Assembly: GCF_012927205.1 (NCBI RefSeq)
Contig: NZ_JABBGC010000001.1
Location: forward strand, 3,906,810-3,970,809
DNA length: 64,000 bases
Source: Chitinophaga fulva
Lineage (GTDB): Bacteria > Bacteroidota > Bacteroidia > Chitinophagales > Chitinophagaceae
Reading direction: 5' to 3'
Every line of letters begins with the position of its first letter. The stretch's first letter is position 1. A program made the translations under genes and the position numbers. A model generated the notes under the pieces. That model made no database searches and was not told the origin of the DNA. It saw nothing but the letters and a program-made list of their open reading frames with translations. Shown here piece by piece: positions 55,400-63,533 of the stretch.

Positions 55400-56515
55400 T
55401 CAGTACTTGCTTACATATATTTTCCCGGTTACTATCCTGAATTTTAATAAGCCTGCTTTCTCGATGGTGTTTAATACTTTTGATACGTTCTCAAACCGGG
55501 AGATGGTGCCTTCCATTTCGTTGGTGGGAATGTCTCCTTCATAGATGACTTCCACATCATACCAGCGGGATATTTTCCGCATGATCTCGTAGATATTTTC
55601 GTTGCTGAATTCAAAGTATCCGTTTTTCCAGGCCACGATGCCGTCGGTATTTACGGCGGCTATTTTCAGTGTGCCGTTTTTACCGCTGATGGCTTGTTGA
55701 CCGGGCTTCAGCACCTGTGCGTCATTGATTTTAACGGCGCCCGTGAGTAATGTTGTTCTGGCAAACGGCTCATCAGCGTAGTTGTTGACATTAAAGCTGG
55801 TGCCGAGCACTTGTATCTGCTGATTGTTGGTGCGTACTTTAAAAGGTCGGGCCGGGTCGGCAGCTACTTCAAAGTAGGCTTCCCCGTTTATTTCCACCGC
55901 GCGTTCCGCCTGTTGTGCGAAAGAGGCGGGGAAGGTGAGGGTGGTGGCGGCATTGAGCCATACCCGTGTGCCGTCGGCCAGGGTGATCTGGTATTGTTCG
56001 CCCCGGGCGGTGCTGAGAGTGTTATATTGAATAGCGGCGGTGCCGTTTACCGGGCGGTATTCCAGTGAGCCGTCGGCCGCTTTGTTGACTTCCGCGCCTG
56101 CCTGGTCTGTCAGTTTACCGGTTTGTGTATCAGAGAGCAATATCTTCTTTCCGTTGGCCAGTGTGAGGGTGGCGGTATTTTTCCCGGCCGGCATGTCAGT
56201 TTGAGCGGGCATGGCATGCATTGCTACAGGTGTCGGCTGGCTGCCGCTGTGGCGGAACCAGTAAATGCCGCCGGCCAGTATGCCGGTAAGCGCAGCTGCC
56301 GCCGCGATGCGCCAGGGAAAGACCCTCCCGCGGGAGATGCCTGTCTGCCGGTGTATTTTTCCCAGGATGAGCGCTTCCTGTGCAGACATGTCGCCGATAT
56401 CCGGTTTACCTGCCTGCTGTGCGTCGCACCAGGCGCTATATACCGCCAGATCTTCATCTGTGGCCGTGTTGGTCGCTATTCGATCTATAATACCGGTGAT
56501 ATGTTTTTCATCCAT
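55400..56515 (-). CDS. FecR-family anti-sigma factor with DUF4974 domain
   Basis: 371 residues. An N-terminal cytoplasmic helix region (about 1-65) that binds sigma, one membrane segment (about 68-86, AAAAALTGILAGGIYWF), a periplasmic FecR domain (about 175-270, with ISTARGEQYQITLADGTRVWLNAATTL-type sequence) and a C-terminal DUF4974 (about 300-371, NENIYEIMRKISRWYDVEVIYEG). It senses the STN domain of the SusC partner and frees the ECF sigma factor in the cytoplasm. Confidence 0.95.
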   Translation of the reverse strand: MDEKHITGIIDRIATNTATDEDLAVYSAWCDAQQAGKPDIGDMSAQEALILGKIHRQTGISRGRVFPWRIAAAAALTGILAGGIYWFRHSGSQPTPVAMHAMPAQTDMPAGKNTATLTLANGKKILLSDTQTGKLTDQAGAEVNKAADGSLEYRPVNGTAAIQYNTLSTARGEQYQITLADGTRVWLNAATTLTFPASFAQQAERAVEINGEAYFEVAADPARPFKVRTNNQQIQVLGTSFNVNNYADEPFARTTLLTGAVKINDAQVLKPGQQAISGKNGTLKIAAVNTDGIVAWKNGYFEFSNENIYEIMRKISRWYDVEVIYEGDIPTNEMEGTISRFENVSKVLNTIEKAGLLKFRIVTGKIYVSKY

Positions 56516-56592
56516 GGAAAGCCTGTTAAGTGCTGGTTCTATCTATTAAGGGACATAAAAAGGGGCTTCCCCCCAAAGGAGCTGAAAAAAAA

Positions 56593-57156
56593 TTATAGCA
56601 ACAGGAAGGAGAGCATTTTTTTGCTCAGGTCTGACCGGAGTTTTTTCAGGGCGATGGTGATCTGGTTTTCGACCGTTTTTTCGGAGATGCCCATGCGGGC
56701 AGCGATTTCCTTATTGGTAAGGTGTTGTACCCGGCTGAGATGAAATATCTTCCGGGCCCGTTGGGGCAGTGTTTCGGAGAATTCAGTGATCACCTTTCTC
56801 AGTTCTTTCACTTCAAAATCTTCGTCTATACGGGTGATAGTGGGCATTTCCACATTGGTCGCGAGGATCGCGGCACGGCGGCGGGATGTCTGGATGATCC
56901 GCGCCAGCCGGTATTTAACGGCAGCCATGAGGTAGCCTTTCAGGGAGGTCACTTCCAGGGTGCTACGGTTTTCCCATAACCACACAAATATCTCCTGTAC
57001 CGCGTCGCTGCACTCTTCTTCATTGTTCAGGATATTCCAGGCATACTGGTACAGCAGCCGGAAATAGCGGGCATACACCTCGTTAAAGGCCAGTACCTCG
57101 CCTTCCTTTAATAAAGGTAGCAATGCTGCATCACTGAACGCGTTATAATCCCTCAT
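56593..57156 (-). CDS. ECF RNA polymerase sigma factor, Bacteroidota FecI-like
   Basis: 187 residues. Sigma region 2 (AFNEVYARYFRLLYQYAWNIL, NNEEECSDAVQEIFVWLWENR) at about 24-70 and region 4 (LSRVQHLTNKEIAARMGISEKTVENQITIALKKL) at about 142-175. The usual long form of this Bacteroidota ECF family. It heads the minus-strand operon, 77 bp upstream of FecR, and should direct transcription of the SusC/D/GH16 genes. Confidence 0.95.
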   Translation of the reverse strand: MRDYNAFSDAALLPLLKEGEVLAFNEVYARYFRLLYQYAWNILNNEEECSDAVQEIFVWLWENRSTLEVTSLKGYLMAAVKYRLARIIQTSRRRAAILATNVEMPTITRIDEDFEVKELRKVITEFSETLPQRARKIFHLSRVQHLTNKEIAARMGISEKTVENQITIALKKLRSDLSKKMLSFLLL

Positions 57157-57300
57157 ATACTATAAACCTCTGGCAGAGCCCATCGGCCAAATTTATTTAG
57201 TTATTTGGTTATTTGGCGATTTTATTATTGGATTTACTGATTTTGGGATTTTTTGATTTTGGAATTTGGGGAGATGATCCAATCCAGCGGTAAATTAATT

Positions 57301-57308
57301 TATATTTG
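57301..57308 (+). promoter_or_regulatory. -7 box for the DUF2461 gene
   Basis: TATATTTG matches TAnnTTTG and lies 36 bp before the start codon. Divergent ECF sigma transcripts would start on the other side. Confidence 0.5.
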
Positions 57309-57343
57309 CTTTTGTCGATTTCATCCTGAAAAAACACCAGCAA

Positions 57344-58039
57344 ATGGCAAAACAAACAACAGGCGGAGCAGGCATACAACAGGCCGGATTAGATTTTTTA
57401 AGTGTGTTGAAAAAAAATAACAACCGGGAGTGGTTTAACGCACACAAAGATGATTATCTCCAGGAACTGAAACAGATGGAGACATTTGCTGATGCCCTGT
57501 TGGCAGACCTTTCCGTTCATGACGTGATAGAAACAGCTTCCGGCAAACAAAGCCTTTTCCGCATTTACCGTGATACCCGTTTTTCCGCAGATAAATCACC
57601 TTACAGGACGTACTGGAGCGGTGGTTTCAAACGAGCCACCCAACAGCGTCGTGGTGGATACTACTTCAGTATAGAGCCAGGCGCCAGTTTCATTGGCGGC
57701 GGTTTCTGGGGCCCGGTTGCAGACGATCTCCGGAAAATCCGCGATGATATAGCGTTTGACCCGGCGCCGTTGCAGAAGATCCTTAACAGCAAGTCTTTTA
57801 AATCCACATTTGGTACCCTCGAAGGGGAGCAGCTGAAAAAGGCGCCCCGTGGCTATGATCCGGCGCACGAGGCCGTTGACCTGTTGCGTTATAAGCAGTT
57901 CCTGCTGATGCGCCGCTTTACAGACGAAGAGGTATTGTCGCCGCAGTTCAGAAAAGAAGCGGGCAAAACATTTGCCGCCATGCGTCCTTTCTTCGACTAT
58001 ATGAGTGAAATTTTGTCCACCGATTCCAACGGATTATAA
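57344..58039 (+). CDS. DUF2461-family protein
   Basis: 231 residues. It shows the DUF2461 core: LKKNNNREWFNAHKDDYLQ near residues 22-40, KQSLFRIYRDTRFSADKSPYRT in the centre and PRGYDPAHEAVDLLRYKQFL near 168-188. The family is widely conserved in Bacteroidota and Actinobacteria with no known biochemical role. The thioesterase and DinB genes that follow are spaced at 10 and 6 bp, so the three look like one transcript. Confidence 0.88.
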   Translation: MAKQTTGGAGIQQAGLDFLSVLKKNNNREWFNAHKDDYLQELKQMETFADALLADLSVHDVIETASGKQSLFRIYRDTRFSADKSPYRTYWSGGFKRATQQRRGGYYFSIEPGASFIGGGFWGPVADDLRKIRDDIAFDPAPLQKILNSKSFKSTFGTLEGEQLKKAPRGYDPAHEAVDLLRYKQFLLMRRFTDEEVLSPQFRKEAGKTFAAMRPFFDYMSEILSTDSNGL

Positions 58040-58049
58040 TCATCAGTTT

Positions 58050-58490
58050 ATGCCCAACATAGAACCGTTAGCACCGGAGATAGAACAGCGCGTGCGCGAT
58101 AGTTTCGGCCGGCAGAAAATGATGGCGCTGTATGGCGCCACCATGACCGGCATTGGTAAAGGTTATGTAGAAATCAGCATGCCGCCCAGCGACATCGCCC
58201 TGCGCCCGTCGGGCATCTTCCATGGCAGCGCCATCGCAGGCCTGACAGACGTAGTGGCCGGCTACTGTGCGGCCACTATTCCGGTGGAAGACCCTTATTT
58301 TGTGACCGTCGAGTTTAAAATCAATTTCCTCAACCAGGCCAAAGGCGAACTGTTGGTCGGACAGGGAAGGTCGATCAAAGCCGGCGCCACGCTCACCATT
58401 GTACAAACAGATATTTACACCCGTACCGGGGAGCGGGAAACCCACGTTGCCACTGCCCTGGTCACTATGATGAAAATCAATAAACGTTAA
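58050..58490 (+). CDS. PaaI-like hotdog thioesterase
   Basis: 146 residues from MPNIEPLAPEIEQRVRD; an in-frame ATG at 58005 overlaps the upstream gene and is unlikely. The core motif is GIFHGSAIAGLTDVVAGYCA, with the typical HG-S/G and the Asp/Glu in the helix. It follows DUF2461 by 10 bp. A second, separate copy of this fold is at 44853-45320. Substrate unknown, probably an acyl-CoA. Confidence 0.85.
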   Translation: MPNIEPLAPEIEQRVRDSFGRQKMMALYGATMTGIGKGYVEISMPPSDIALRPSGIFHGSAIAGLTDVVAGYCAATIPVEDPYFVTVEFKINFLNQAKGELLVGQGRSIKAGATLTIVQTDIYTRTGERETHVATALVTMMKINKR

Positions 58491-58496
58491 CCACGT

Positions 58497-59000
58497 ATGG
58501 AAATCACCTCTATCAGCACTTTCCTGCCTTACTACGACAAAATCCGTGAGCGCACCAAAAGACTGCTCGCCGTAGTTCCACCCGATTCCCTGGACTGGGC
58601 TTATATGCCGGGTAAATTCACCATCGGTGATGAGATCCGGCATATCGCCACTATCGAAAGGTATATGTTCGCCGAAACAATCGCCGGTCGCCCCAGCAGC
58701 TACCGTGGCTGCGGAAAAGAGCTGGCCGACGGCTACGATGCCGTGATGGCTTACTTCGATCAGCTGCATGAAGAATCCATGGCTATTTTCCGCGCATTAA
58801 GCGATGAAGACCTGCTGCAGAAATGCACCACGCCCGGCAACGCCACCATGCCCGTCTGGAAATGGTTGCGCGCCATGGTGGAACATGAAATACACCACCG
58901 CGCGCAGTTGTATATCTACCTGAATATGATCGGTGTAAAAACGCCGCCTATGTTCGGGCTGAGCGCAGAAGAAGTAGCGGCGTATTCGAAACCGGAATAG
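58497..59000 (+). CDS. DinB-family protein
   Basis: 167 residues of the DinB four-helix fold, with the metal-site histidines in EIRHIATIERYMF (about 41-53) and MVEHEIHHRAQLYIYL (about 128-143). It is cytoplasmic (no signal peptide), unlike the exported DinB protein at 45389-45919. It begins 6 bp after the thioesterase stop, probably in the same transcript. The function of most DinB relatives is unknown. Confidence 0.85.
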   Translation: MEITSISTFLPYYDKIRERTKRLLAVVPPDSLDWAYMPGKFTIGDEIRHIATIERYMFAETIAGRPSSYRGCGKELADGYDAVMAYFDQLHEESMAIFRALSDEDLLQKCTTPGNATMPVWKWLRAMVEHEIHHRAQLYIYLNMIGVKTPPMFGLSAEEVAAYSKPE

Positions 59001-59010
59001 ATCTTCTTCG

Positions 59011-59130
59011 ATGAAATTGTGGCCTATAGCTATGTTGTTGTGCCTGGGCGTTTGCTGCGGGTCGCAGCGGTGTGCCTGATCTTTTTCGGGTTCCATGTGT
59101 GCTACCAAAAAATATAAAATATGGCTGTGA
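59011..59130 (+). pseudogene. Possible small lipoprotein gene with an in-frame TGA
   Basis: ATG at 59011 opens a frame that reads MKLWPIAMLLCLGVCCGSQ, a good lipoprotein signal, then stops at TGA (59077-59079). The same frame continues for 16 sense codons (SFSGSMCATKKYKIWL) to a second stop at 59130, and their composition looks like the rest of such a small Cys-rich lipoprotein. A single C-to-T change (CGA to TGA) would explain it. It overlaps the next gene by 10 bp. Confidence 0.35.
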
Positions 59131-59399
59131 ATGATCTTATATTCAAGTTTATAAATACCAGTGAGGAACCGCTCGTGATTTTTATTGACCCTCCCGTTAT
59201 TGACTATATATTGGAAGCCGGAGAATCCCTAAAGTTGAAAATCATTGGCTATAAAGCGGAAGCGCAGGATGTGAGTGATATCGTTGATGTCCGGTATGAG
59301 AAGGATACTATCTATATCGATCTTAACTACAGCTTTACGACAATGGTCGAAAAAGATGGGGAAGAGGAGATTATCTGGGGATGGCCGGATAAGGAATAA
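59121..59399 (+). CDS. Small hypothetical protein
   Basis: 92 residues, acidic and beta-rich (VNDLIFKFINTSEEPLVIFI, then DVSDIVDVRYEKDTIYIDL and EEIIWGWPDKE). No signal peptide and no known domain. It begins a run of small, AT-richer genes (59.1-61.1 kb) with no named functions. Codon usage is less GC-rich than in neighbouring operons. Confidence 0.55.
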   Translation: MAVNDLIFKFINTSEEPLVIFIDPPVIDYILEAGESLKLKIIGYKAEAQDVSDIVDVRYEKDTIYIDLNYSFTTMVEKDGEEEIIWGWPDKE

Positions 59400-59406
59400 T
59401 TGTAGT

Positions 59407-59754
59407 ATGAAAGCAGCCTTAAAGTTTATTTCGTTGTATGCTGTCTGTTGCCTGGTGGTGATAGTGGTCCTATATTGGTTGAAGTTCTTTTCTATCGAAA
59501 TATTTTCTTATTTGTTGTGGTTTTATATAGAAGAATGGTTGTTGGGATTGATCATATATCCTCTGGTCAATCGTAGTGTTGAATGGTTGCGTCCCGGTTA
59601 TCTTTTGAAGATCCTGATGGATGGTATGGTATGTATCCTGTTGTTGAATATTCCTTTCCTGATAGCTGATCATGAGATACTGACGGTAGATTTGGTAAAA
59701 CGTATAGGCAGTGGGGTTGATCTTCATGATATACTATATCGTTGTCCTGCATGA
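59407..59754 (+). CDS. Small membrane protein of unknown function
   Basis: 115 residues from MKAALKFISLYAVCC. Three hydrophobic segments (about 5-24, 30-52, 68-88) with a short charged tail. No known family was recognised. It is 7 bp from the previous small gene and likely shares its transcript. Confidence 0.55.
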   Translation: MKAALKFISLYAVCCLVVIVVLYWLKFFSIEIFSYLLWFYIEEWLLGLIIYPLVNRSVEWLRPGYLLKILMDGMVCILLLNIPFLIADHEILTVDLVKRIGSGVDLHDILYRCPA

Positions 59755-59814
59755 TCGGGGTAATAATAGTGGCAAAGGGAGAGGTGGTTGTAGAATGACT
59801 AAAAATCAATACCT

Positions 59815-60297
59815 ATGTATAAATTACTGCTGATAGTAATTTTGTTTAGTATGACGGCCAACGCCCAGATGAAATTGAAGCCATCTTCATGGGAATCATC
59901 CATCTGGATAGGAGATAATACGGACAGTCTTTTCTTAAAGGGGGATACCGTTAGCCTGATCAAAGCCCCTGCCACAACTGATAATTATATTATCTGACAT
60001 GATTTCTTGACGTTGGTATTTGGAAAGGCGCGAGCGTTGGATATATCAGAAACGAAGGTCAGTATATGGTCGGTAACAAAGCGGAAAGGGCTTTATACCT
60101 GGCAATTTGATCCACAATGTCAGTTACTGACGATCCTTTTTAATGGTGGAAAGTTGGTGGTATTTGGGTTGTTATCTGAAAAGCCTGTGCAACTGGAATC
60201 TTGTTATGTGAATGAGCCGGAAATAACGACCAGGAAAATTACCATGAAAAGGGTATGGTCAGCTATAGCCTTTGCTGGTTTTAGAAACAATAAATAA
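59815..60297 (+). pseudogene. Exported small protein gene split by an in-frame TGA
   Basis: A signal peptide (MYKLLLIVILFSMTANAQ) opens a frame that runs into a TGA at 59995-59997 after 60 codons. The very same frame is open for another 99 codons (to 60297) and keeps the same kind of sequence on both sides: LKGDTVSLIKAPATTDNYII before the stop and LTLVFGKARALDISETKVSIW after it. The simplest reading is one 160-codon gene with a nonsense mutation (for example CGA to TGA), possibly still making a short product. Readthrough is less likely. The family is not known to me. Confidence 0.6.
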
Positions 60298-60302
60298 CAA
60301 AC

Positions 60303-60650
60303 ATGAAAAGAAAGTTGGTTTATATTTCGCTGTTGCTGCTTTTGGCTGCCTGTTTTCCTCCTTTGTTAGAAGTTGACAGAAGAGTGTTAGCCAACATACC
60401 GGTTCCCGGCAAGGATTATAAGATAGTTATTTATTATGTTTCCGGAAACGCGACAGTGCAGGATTGTATTCAGGTAGTAGCATCTTCAAAGGATAGTGGT
60501 GAGCAGGTGTTGGAAAATTACGAGCGATACAATATACTGGAGTCTTATCAATTGGTGGCTGATTCTTCTTTGATGCTCGTTGTGGGCGATTCGTTAAGCT
60601 ATTTGGGCAGTAAGAGCAAGCCGGATACGATTTTTTTACCATTGAAATAA
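60303..60650 (+). CDS. Small lipoprotein
   Basis: 115 residues with a lipobox: LLLLLAAC, acylated Cys at 17. The mature part (VPGKDYKIVIYYVSGNATVQD, then DSSLMLVVGDSLSYLG) is beta-rich. No known domain. It starts 5 bp after the split gene and probably shares a transcript with it. Confidence 0.65.
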   Translation: MKRKLVYISLLLLLAACFPPLLEVDRRVLANIPVPGKDYKIVIYYVSGNATVQDCIQVVASSKDSGEQVLENYERYNILESYQLVADSSLMLVVGDSLSYLGSKSKPDTIFLPLK

Positions 60651-60655
60651 ATCGA

Positions 60656-61147
60656 TTGAAATATATATTCATCCTGCTGATCAGCATAGTTTTGATCAGT
60701 TGTCAATACAAAAAAACGACTGCATCCTTCCATAAACTGCACATCACCTATAGCAATGGATGGGGCAAGCGTTTTTCCGTTATAATTGATAGTACAGGGA
60801 AAGTTATTCTCGGGAGGAAATGGGCTGATAGGACCTTTTTTAACGCGCAATTAGATGACCAGGATTTATTAAAGCTGGATAGTGCCTATAGGAGGACTCC
60901 ATTTGAAAGCTATGACAGCACTTATTCAAAGGATGATCGCTCTGATTTGTACTCTTATAAAGTAGTGTTACCAGACTTTGATAATAAAGCAGTATATGTT
61001 TATGGCGGAATTGCACCTGAGTCATTGAAGTCATTCATTGGTTGCGTTAGAGAGATAGTAGAGAAACTATTCCTGACGCCTGCTGATACGGCTGTTATCT
61101 TTGAGAGTCATAAAGGCTTTTATCCTGTACAACCTCCATTAAAATAG
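60656..61147 (+). CDS. Small lipoprotein, TTG start
   Basis: 163 residues from a TTG codon that gives MKYIFILLISIVLISC with the acylated Cys at 16; no ATG precedes the signal sequence in frame. The remainder (TASFHKLHITYSNGWGKRF and VVLPDFDNKAVYVYGG) is mixed alpha/beta. No known domain was recognised. It is the last of the run of small genes before the ORF6N protein. Confidence 0.65.
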   Translation: MKYIFILLISIVLISCQYKKTTASFHKLHITYSNGWGKRFSVIIDSTGKVILGRKWADRTFFNAQLDDQDLLKLDSAYRRTPFESYDSTYSKDDRSDLYSYKVVLPDFDNKAVYVYGGIAPESLKSFIGCVREIVEKLFLTPADTAVIFESHKGFYPVQPPLK

Positions 61148-61272
61148 AAAAACATTTGTTCATCATATTGAAATGAAATTTATAATAAAAGAGAATATCG
61201 ATTAAGTGTAAAATTTTAAAGATGTAGGATAAGCCCTTCGTTTCCTTACCTTTAAGGAACTCTGATTATAGA

Positions 61273-61297
61273 AGGTGGTCGCATTTTGCGACCACCT
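61273..61297. repeat. Perfect hairpin upstream of the ORF6N gene
   Basis: AGGTGGTCGC-ATTTT-GCGACCACCT: 10-bp perfect arms around a five-base loop. There is no following T-run, so it is not an obvious terminator. The core TCGCATTTTGCGA is found again, on the other strand, in the ORF6N gene at 61633-61657. The remainder of 61148-61422 shows no gene. Confidence 0.7.
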
Positions 61298-61422
61298 CGA
61301 AAGCCTTTATGAAAAGGTACGTTAGTTACAGGGAGGATATAAACAAAATGTGCCAGAAGGACAAGATAGAAGCCGCTACCTCCGGCTGTAGGAAATATGA
61401 TGAATAACCTTATAATTTAAAG

Positions 61423-61968
61423 ATGAGTAACAAAATAAATGAAATGATGTTACCAGATGAAGTGTTAGCCAGCAAAATATATCATATCCGGGAACATAAG
61501 GTAATGTTGGATCGTGACCTTGCGGAATTATATGATGTGAAGCCAATACGGTTGAGAGAACAGGTAAAACGAAATACGGAGCGGTTTCCTGAAAACTTTA
61601 TGTTCCAGTTAATGGATGAGGAAGCGGAGGTCATGGTATCGCAAAATGCGATACCATCTAAAAAGCATCTGGGCGGCTATCTCCCATATGTTTTTACGGA
61701 ACATGGTGTACTGATGTTGGCTAATGTGCTGCGCAGTGACCGCGCCATACAGGTAAGCATTCGGATTATTGAAATCTTTGTGAAGATGCGGGAAATGCTG
61801 TCTGCGCATAAGGATATTTTATTGAAACTTGAACAGCTGGAAAGGAAATCAATAGGTCATGATGTGGATATACAGCTAATTTTTGGATACCTCAAAGAAT
61901 TACTTAACCCGTCGCAGGAGCCTCGTAACATGATTGGGTTTACCCGTCATGGAGAAACGGAGGAATGA
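61423..61968 (+). CDS. ORF6N-domain DNA-binding protein
   Basis: 181 residues. The ORF6N N-terminal domain is clear: KIYHIREHKVMLDRDLAELYDV (about 19-40), LREQVKRNTERFPENFMFQL and YLPYVFTEHGVLMLANVLRS near 86-105. ORF6N proteins come from phages and mobile elements and are thought to bind DNA through a KilA-N/anti-repressor-type fold. No other phage gene is near, so this is a lone copy, a frequent finding in Bacteroidota. Its coding sequence contains a perfect inverted repeat (next entry). Confidence 0.85.
   Translation: MSNKINEMMLPDEVLASKIYHIREHKVMLDRDLAELYDVKPIRLREQVKRNTERFPENFMFQLMDEEAEVMVSQNAIPSKKHLGGYLPYVFTEHGVLMLANVLRSDRAIQVSIRIIEIFVKMREMLSAHKDILLKLEQLERKSIGHDVDIQLIFGYLKELLNPSQEPRNMIGFTRHGETEE
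61633..61657. repeat. Perfect inverted repeat inside the ORF6N coding sequence
   Basis: ATGGTATCGC-AAAAT-GCGATACCAT: 10-bp arms and a five-base loop. Its reverse complement shares TCGCATTTTGCGA with the hairpin upstream of the gene. It encodes VMVSQNAIPS at a place where ORF6N proteins vary in length and sequence. Confidence 0.7.
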
Positions 61969-62031
61969 TATGGAGTTGTGATCCTGCTTAGTGATCTGTT
62001 ATTCCTGATAATTTCCAGCTTGTTCGCGTTT

Positions 62032-62799
62032 CTAAAACAACTCATCCAACATCACATAATACGCCAACCGCTCCTCATCTCTCTCCATCCCCAGTCTTTC
62101 AAACAACATCCCGGCATAATCATCCGTTCCGAAATTATGCTTCAACGACCGCACGCATAACGCAATATCCTGGTACGCATCTGCCACACCGGCGCCGCCA
62201 ATATCGATGAAACCGCTCACCTGTCCTTGTTTGCCGAAGATATTCGGCAAACAGTAGTCACCGTGGGTGAAGACGGGCGTGTAGTAAGACGGCTTGTGAG
62301 CAATGAGATAGTCCAGCAGCGCCTGAGGGGTAGGGAAGCGGTTATTGTCTTCCCAATCGGAGGTATCTACCAGTCCGTGTGTTACATTATGCGCTGCGGC
62401 TGTTAGTTTCTTTTCCAGGCTGTTATCGAAAGGACAATTATCGATAGGAAGTGCGGACAGCAGCTGTATGCCATCGGCCAGCAGTTTGACGGTCAGTTCG
62501 GGATTATCGAGGTAGCTGTCGGCGCAGAGCATTTCGCCTTCTACAGCAGTGGTGAGCAGGTAATCGACAGCGTCATGGGTGCCGAAATACTGGATTACGG
62601 GCACCGGCAGCTTATCCTGCAGCCAGGTTAATACCTCATATTCGAGGCGTAGCCCTTGTCCGGAGGGTTGTGTTTTCAGGTAGAACACGCTGTGGGTGCT
62701 GGTGTAGCGGTACACGCTGGCGGCCGAGTAACCGATAGTGATGGGTTCGGGTGATAGGTCTGCCAGCAGATGGGCCAGGTCTGTAGGGAGGTTGGGCAT
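62032..62799 (-). CDS. Aminoglycoside 3'-phosphotransferase-like kinase
   Basis: 255 residues with the APH(3') hallmarks: the catalytic loop H179-G-D181-Y-C-L-P-N186 and the metal Asp D199 in FIDIGGAGVAD, plus a C-terminal GMERDEERLAYYVMLDELF ending close to the canonical F terminus. APH(3') enzymes phosphorylate kanamycin and neomycin. It is close in length to known family members (about 260). The gene sits alone on the minus strand without an integron or IS, so it may be an intrinsic chromosomal gene. Confidence 0.9.
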   Translation of the reverse strand: MPNLPTDLAHLLADLSPEPITIGYSAASVYRYTSTHSVFYLKTQPSGQGLRLEYEVLTWLQDKLPVPVIQYFGTHDAVDYLLTTAVEGEMLCADSYLDNPELTVKLLADGIQLLSALPIDNCPFDNSLEKKLTAAAHNVTHGLVDTSDWEDNNRFPTPQALLDYLIAHKPSYYTPVFTHGDYCLPNIFGKQGQVSGFIDIGGAGVADAYQDIALCVRSLKHNFGTDDYAGMLFERLGMERDEERLAYYVMLDELF

Positions 62800-62904
62800 G
62801 GGTTCCTGTTTTGTCTCCCTGTAAAAATAGGGTATTAATATTTTCCGGGCATACTTGCATATGTAAAAGGCTTTTTTTTATTTTTATGGCTAAACCTTTC
62901 GTGT

Positions 62905-63453
62905 TTGGAGCAGTTGTCGGATACCGCGTTGTTGGAGCGTATGCAGGCATATAATGATAAGGCCGCCTTTGATGAACTGTATCACCGGTATTGGGAACAG
63001 CTTTATGTGGCGGCATATGCCAGATTGCAGCAGGATGCAGATGCCAAGGATTGTCTGCAGGAAGTTTTCGTTTCTCTCTGGCATAAACGCCGGGAGTTAC
63101 GGATTCAGGGCCCATTGGGGCCATACCTGCATGTGGCGCTTAAATACAGGGTCCTTAACCATCTCCGCAGCCATCAGAATTACCAGAAACACCTGGATAT
63201 TTTCTCCGCTATCCCGCCGGCGGTATTTGACCGGGCGGATGACCGCCTGGCACTGGCGGAAATACAACAGATCATAGAACAGGCCATCGCGGCCATGCCG
63301 GAAAAGATGCGGCAGACCTATATCCTCAGCCGGCAGGAACAACTGACTGTCCGCGAAATGGCAGACCAGCTGGGCGTTTCCCAGCAAACGGTCAAAAACC
63401 AGCTCACCACGGCGCTGAAGCGCCTGAAAGATGCCCTTGCAAGATTCAAATAG
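62905..63453 (+). CDS. ECF RNA polymerase sigma factor, Bacteroidota FecI-like
   Basis: 182 residues from a TTG start giving MEQLSDTALLERMQAY; an ATG at 62941 would remove 12 residues. Sigma region 2 at about 20-65 (AFDELYHRYWEQLYVAAYARL, DAKDCLQEVFVSLWHKRREL) and region 4 at about 138-172 (LSRQEQLTVREMADQLGVSQQTVKNQLTTALKRL). It heads a second ECF/FecR cassette that continues past the window; a SusC importer gene should follow. A U-rich stretch before it may belong to its promoter. Confidence 0.93.
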   Translation: MEQLSDTALLERMQAYNDKAAFDELYHRYWEQLYVAAYARLQQDADAKDCLQEVFVSLWHKRRELRIQGPLGPYLHVALKYRVLNHLRSHQNYQKHLDIFSAIPPAVFDRADDRLALAEIQQIIEQAIAAMPEKMRQTYILSRQEQLTVREMADQLGVSQQTVKNQLTTALKRLKDALARFK

Positions 63454-63533
63454 CCTCATCCAAAAAAAAATTTCTCCCCGGTTTAGTACTATCCTTTTTC
63501 AGCGGTGTCATTATGGTAGAAAACGGTTAAAAT

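Noticed and set aside
59995..59997. TGA read as selenocysteine
   Set aside because: No Sec insertion hairpin was recognised directly after the codon, no Cys is expected at the place, and the protein has no redox motif.
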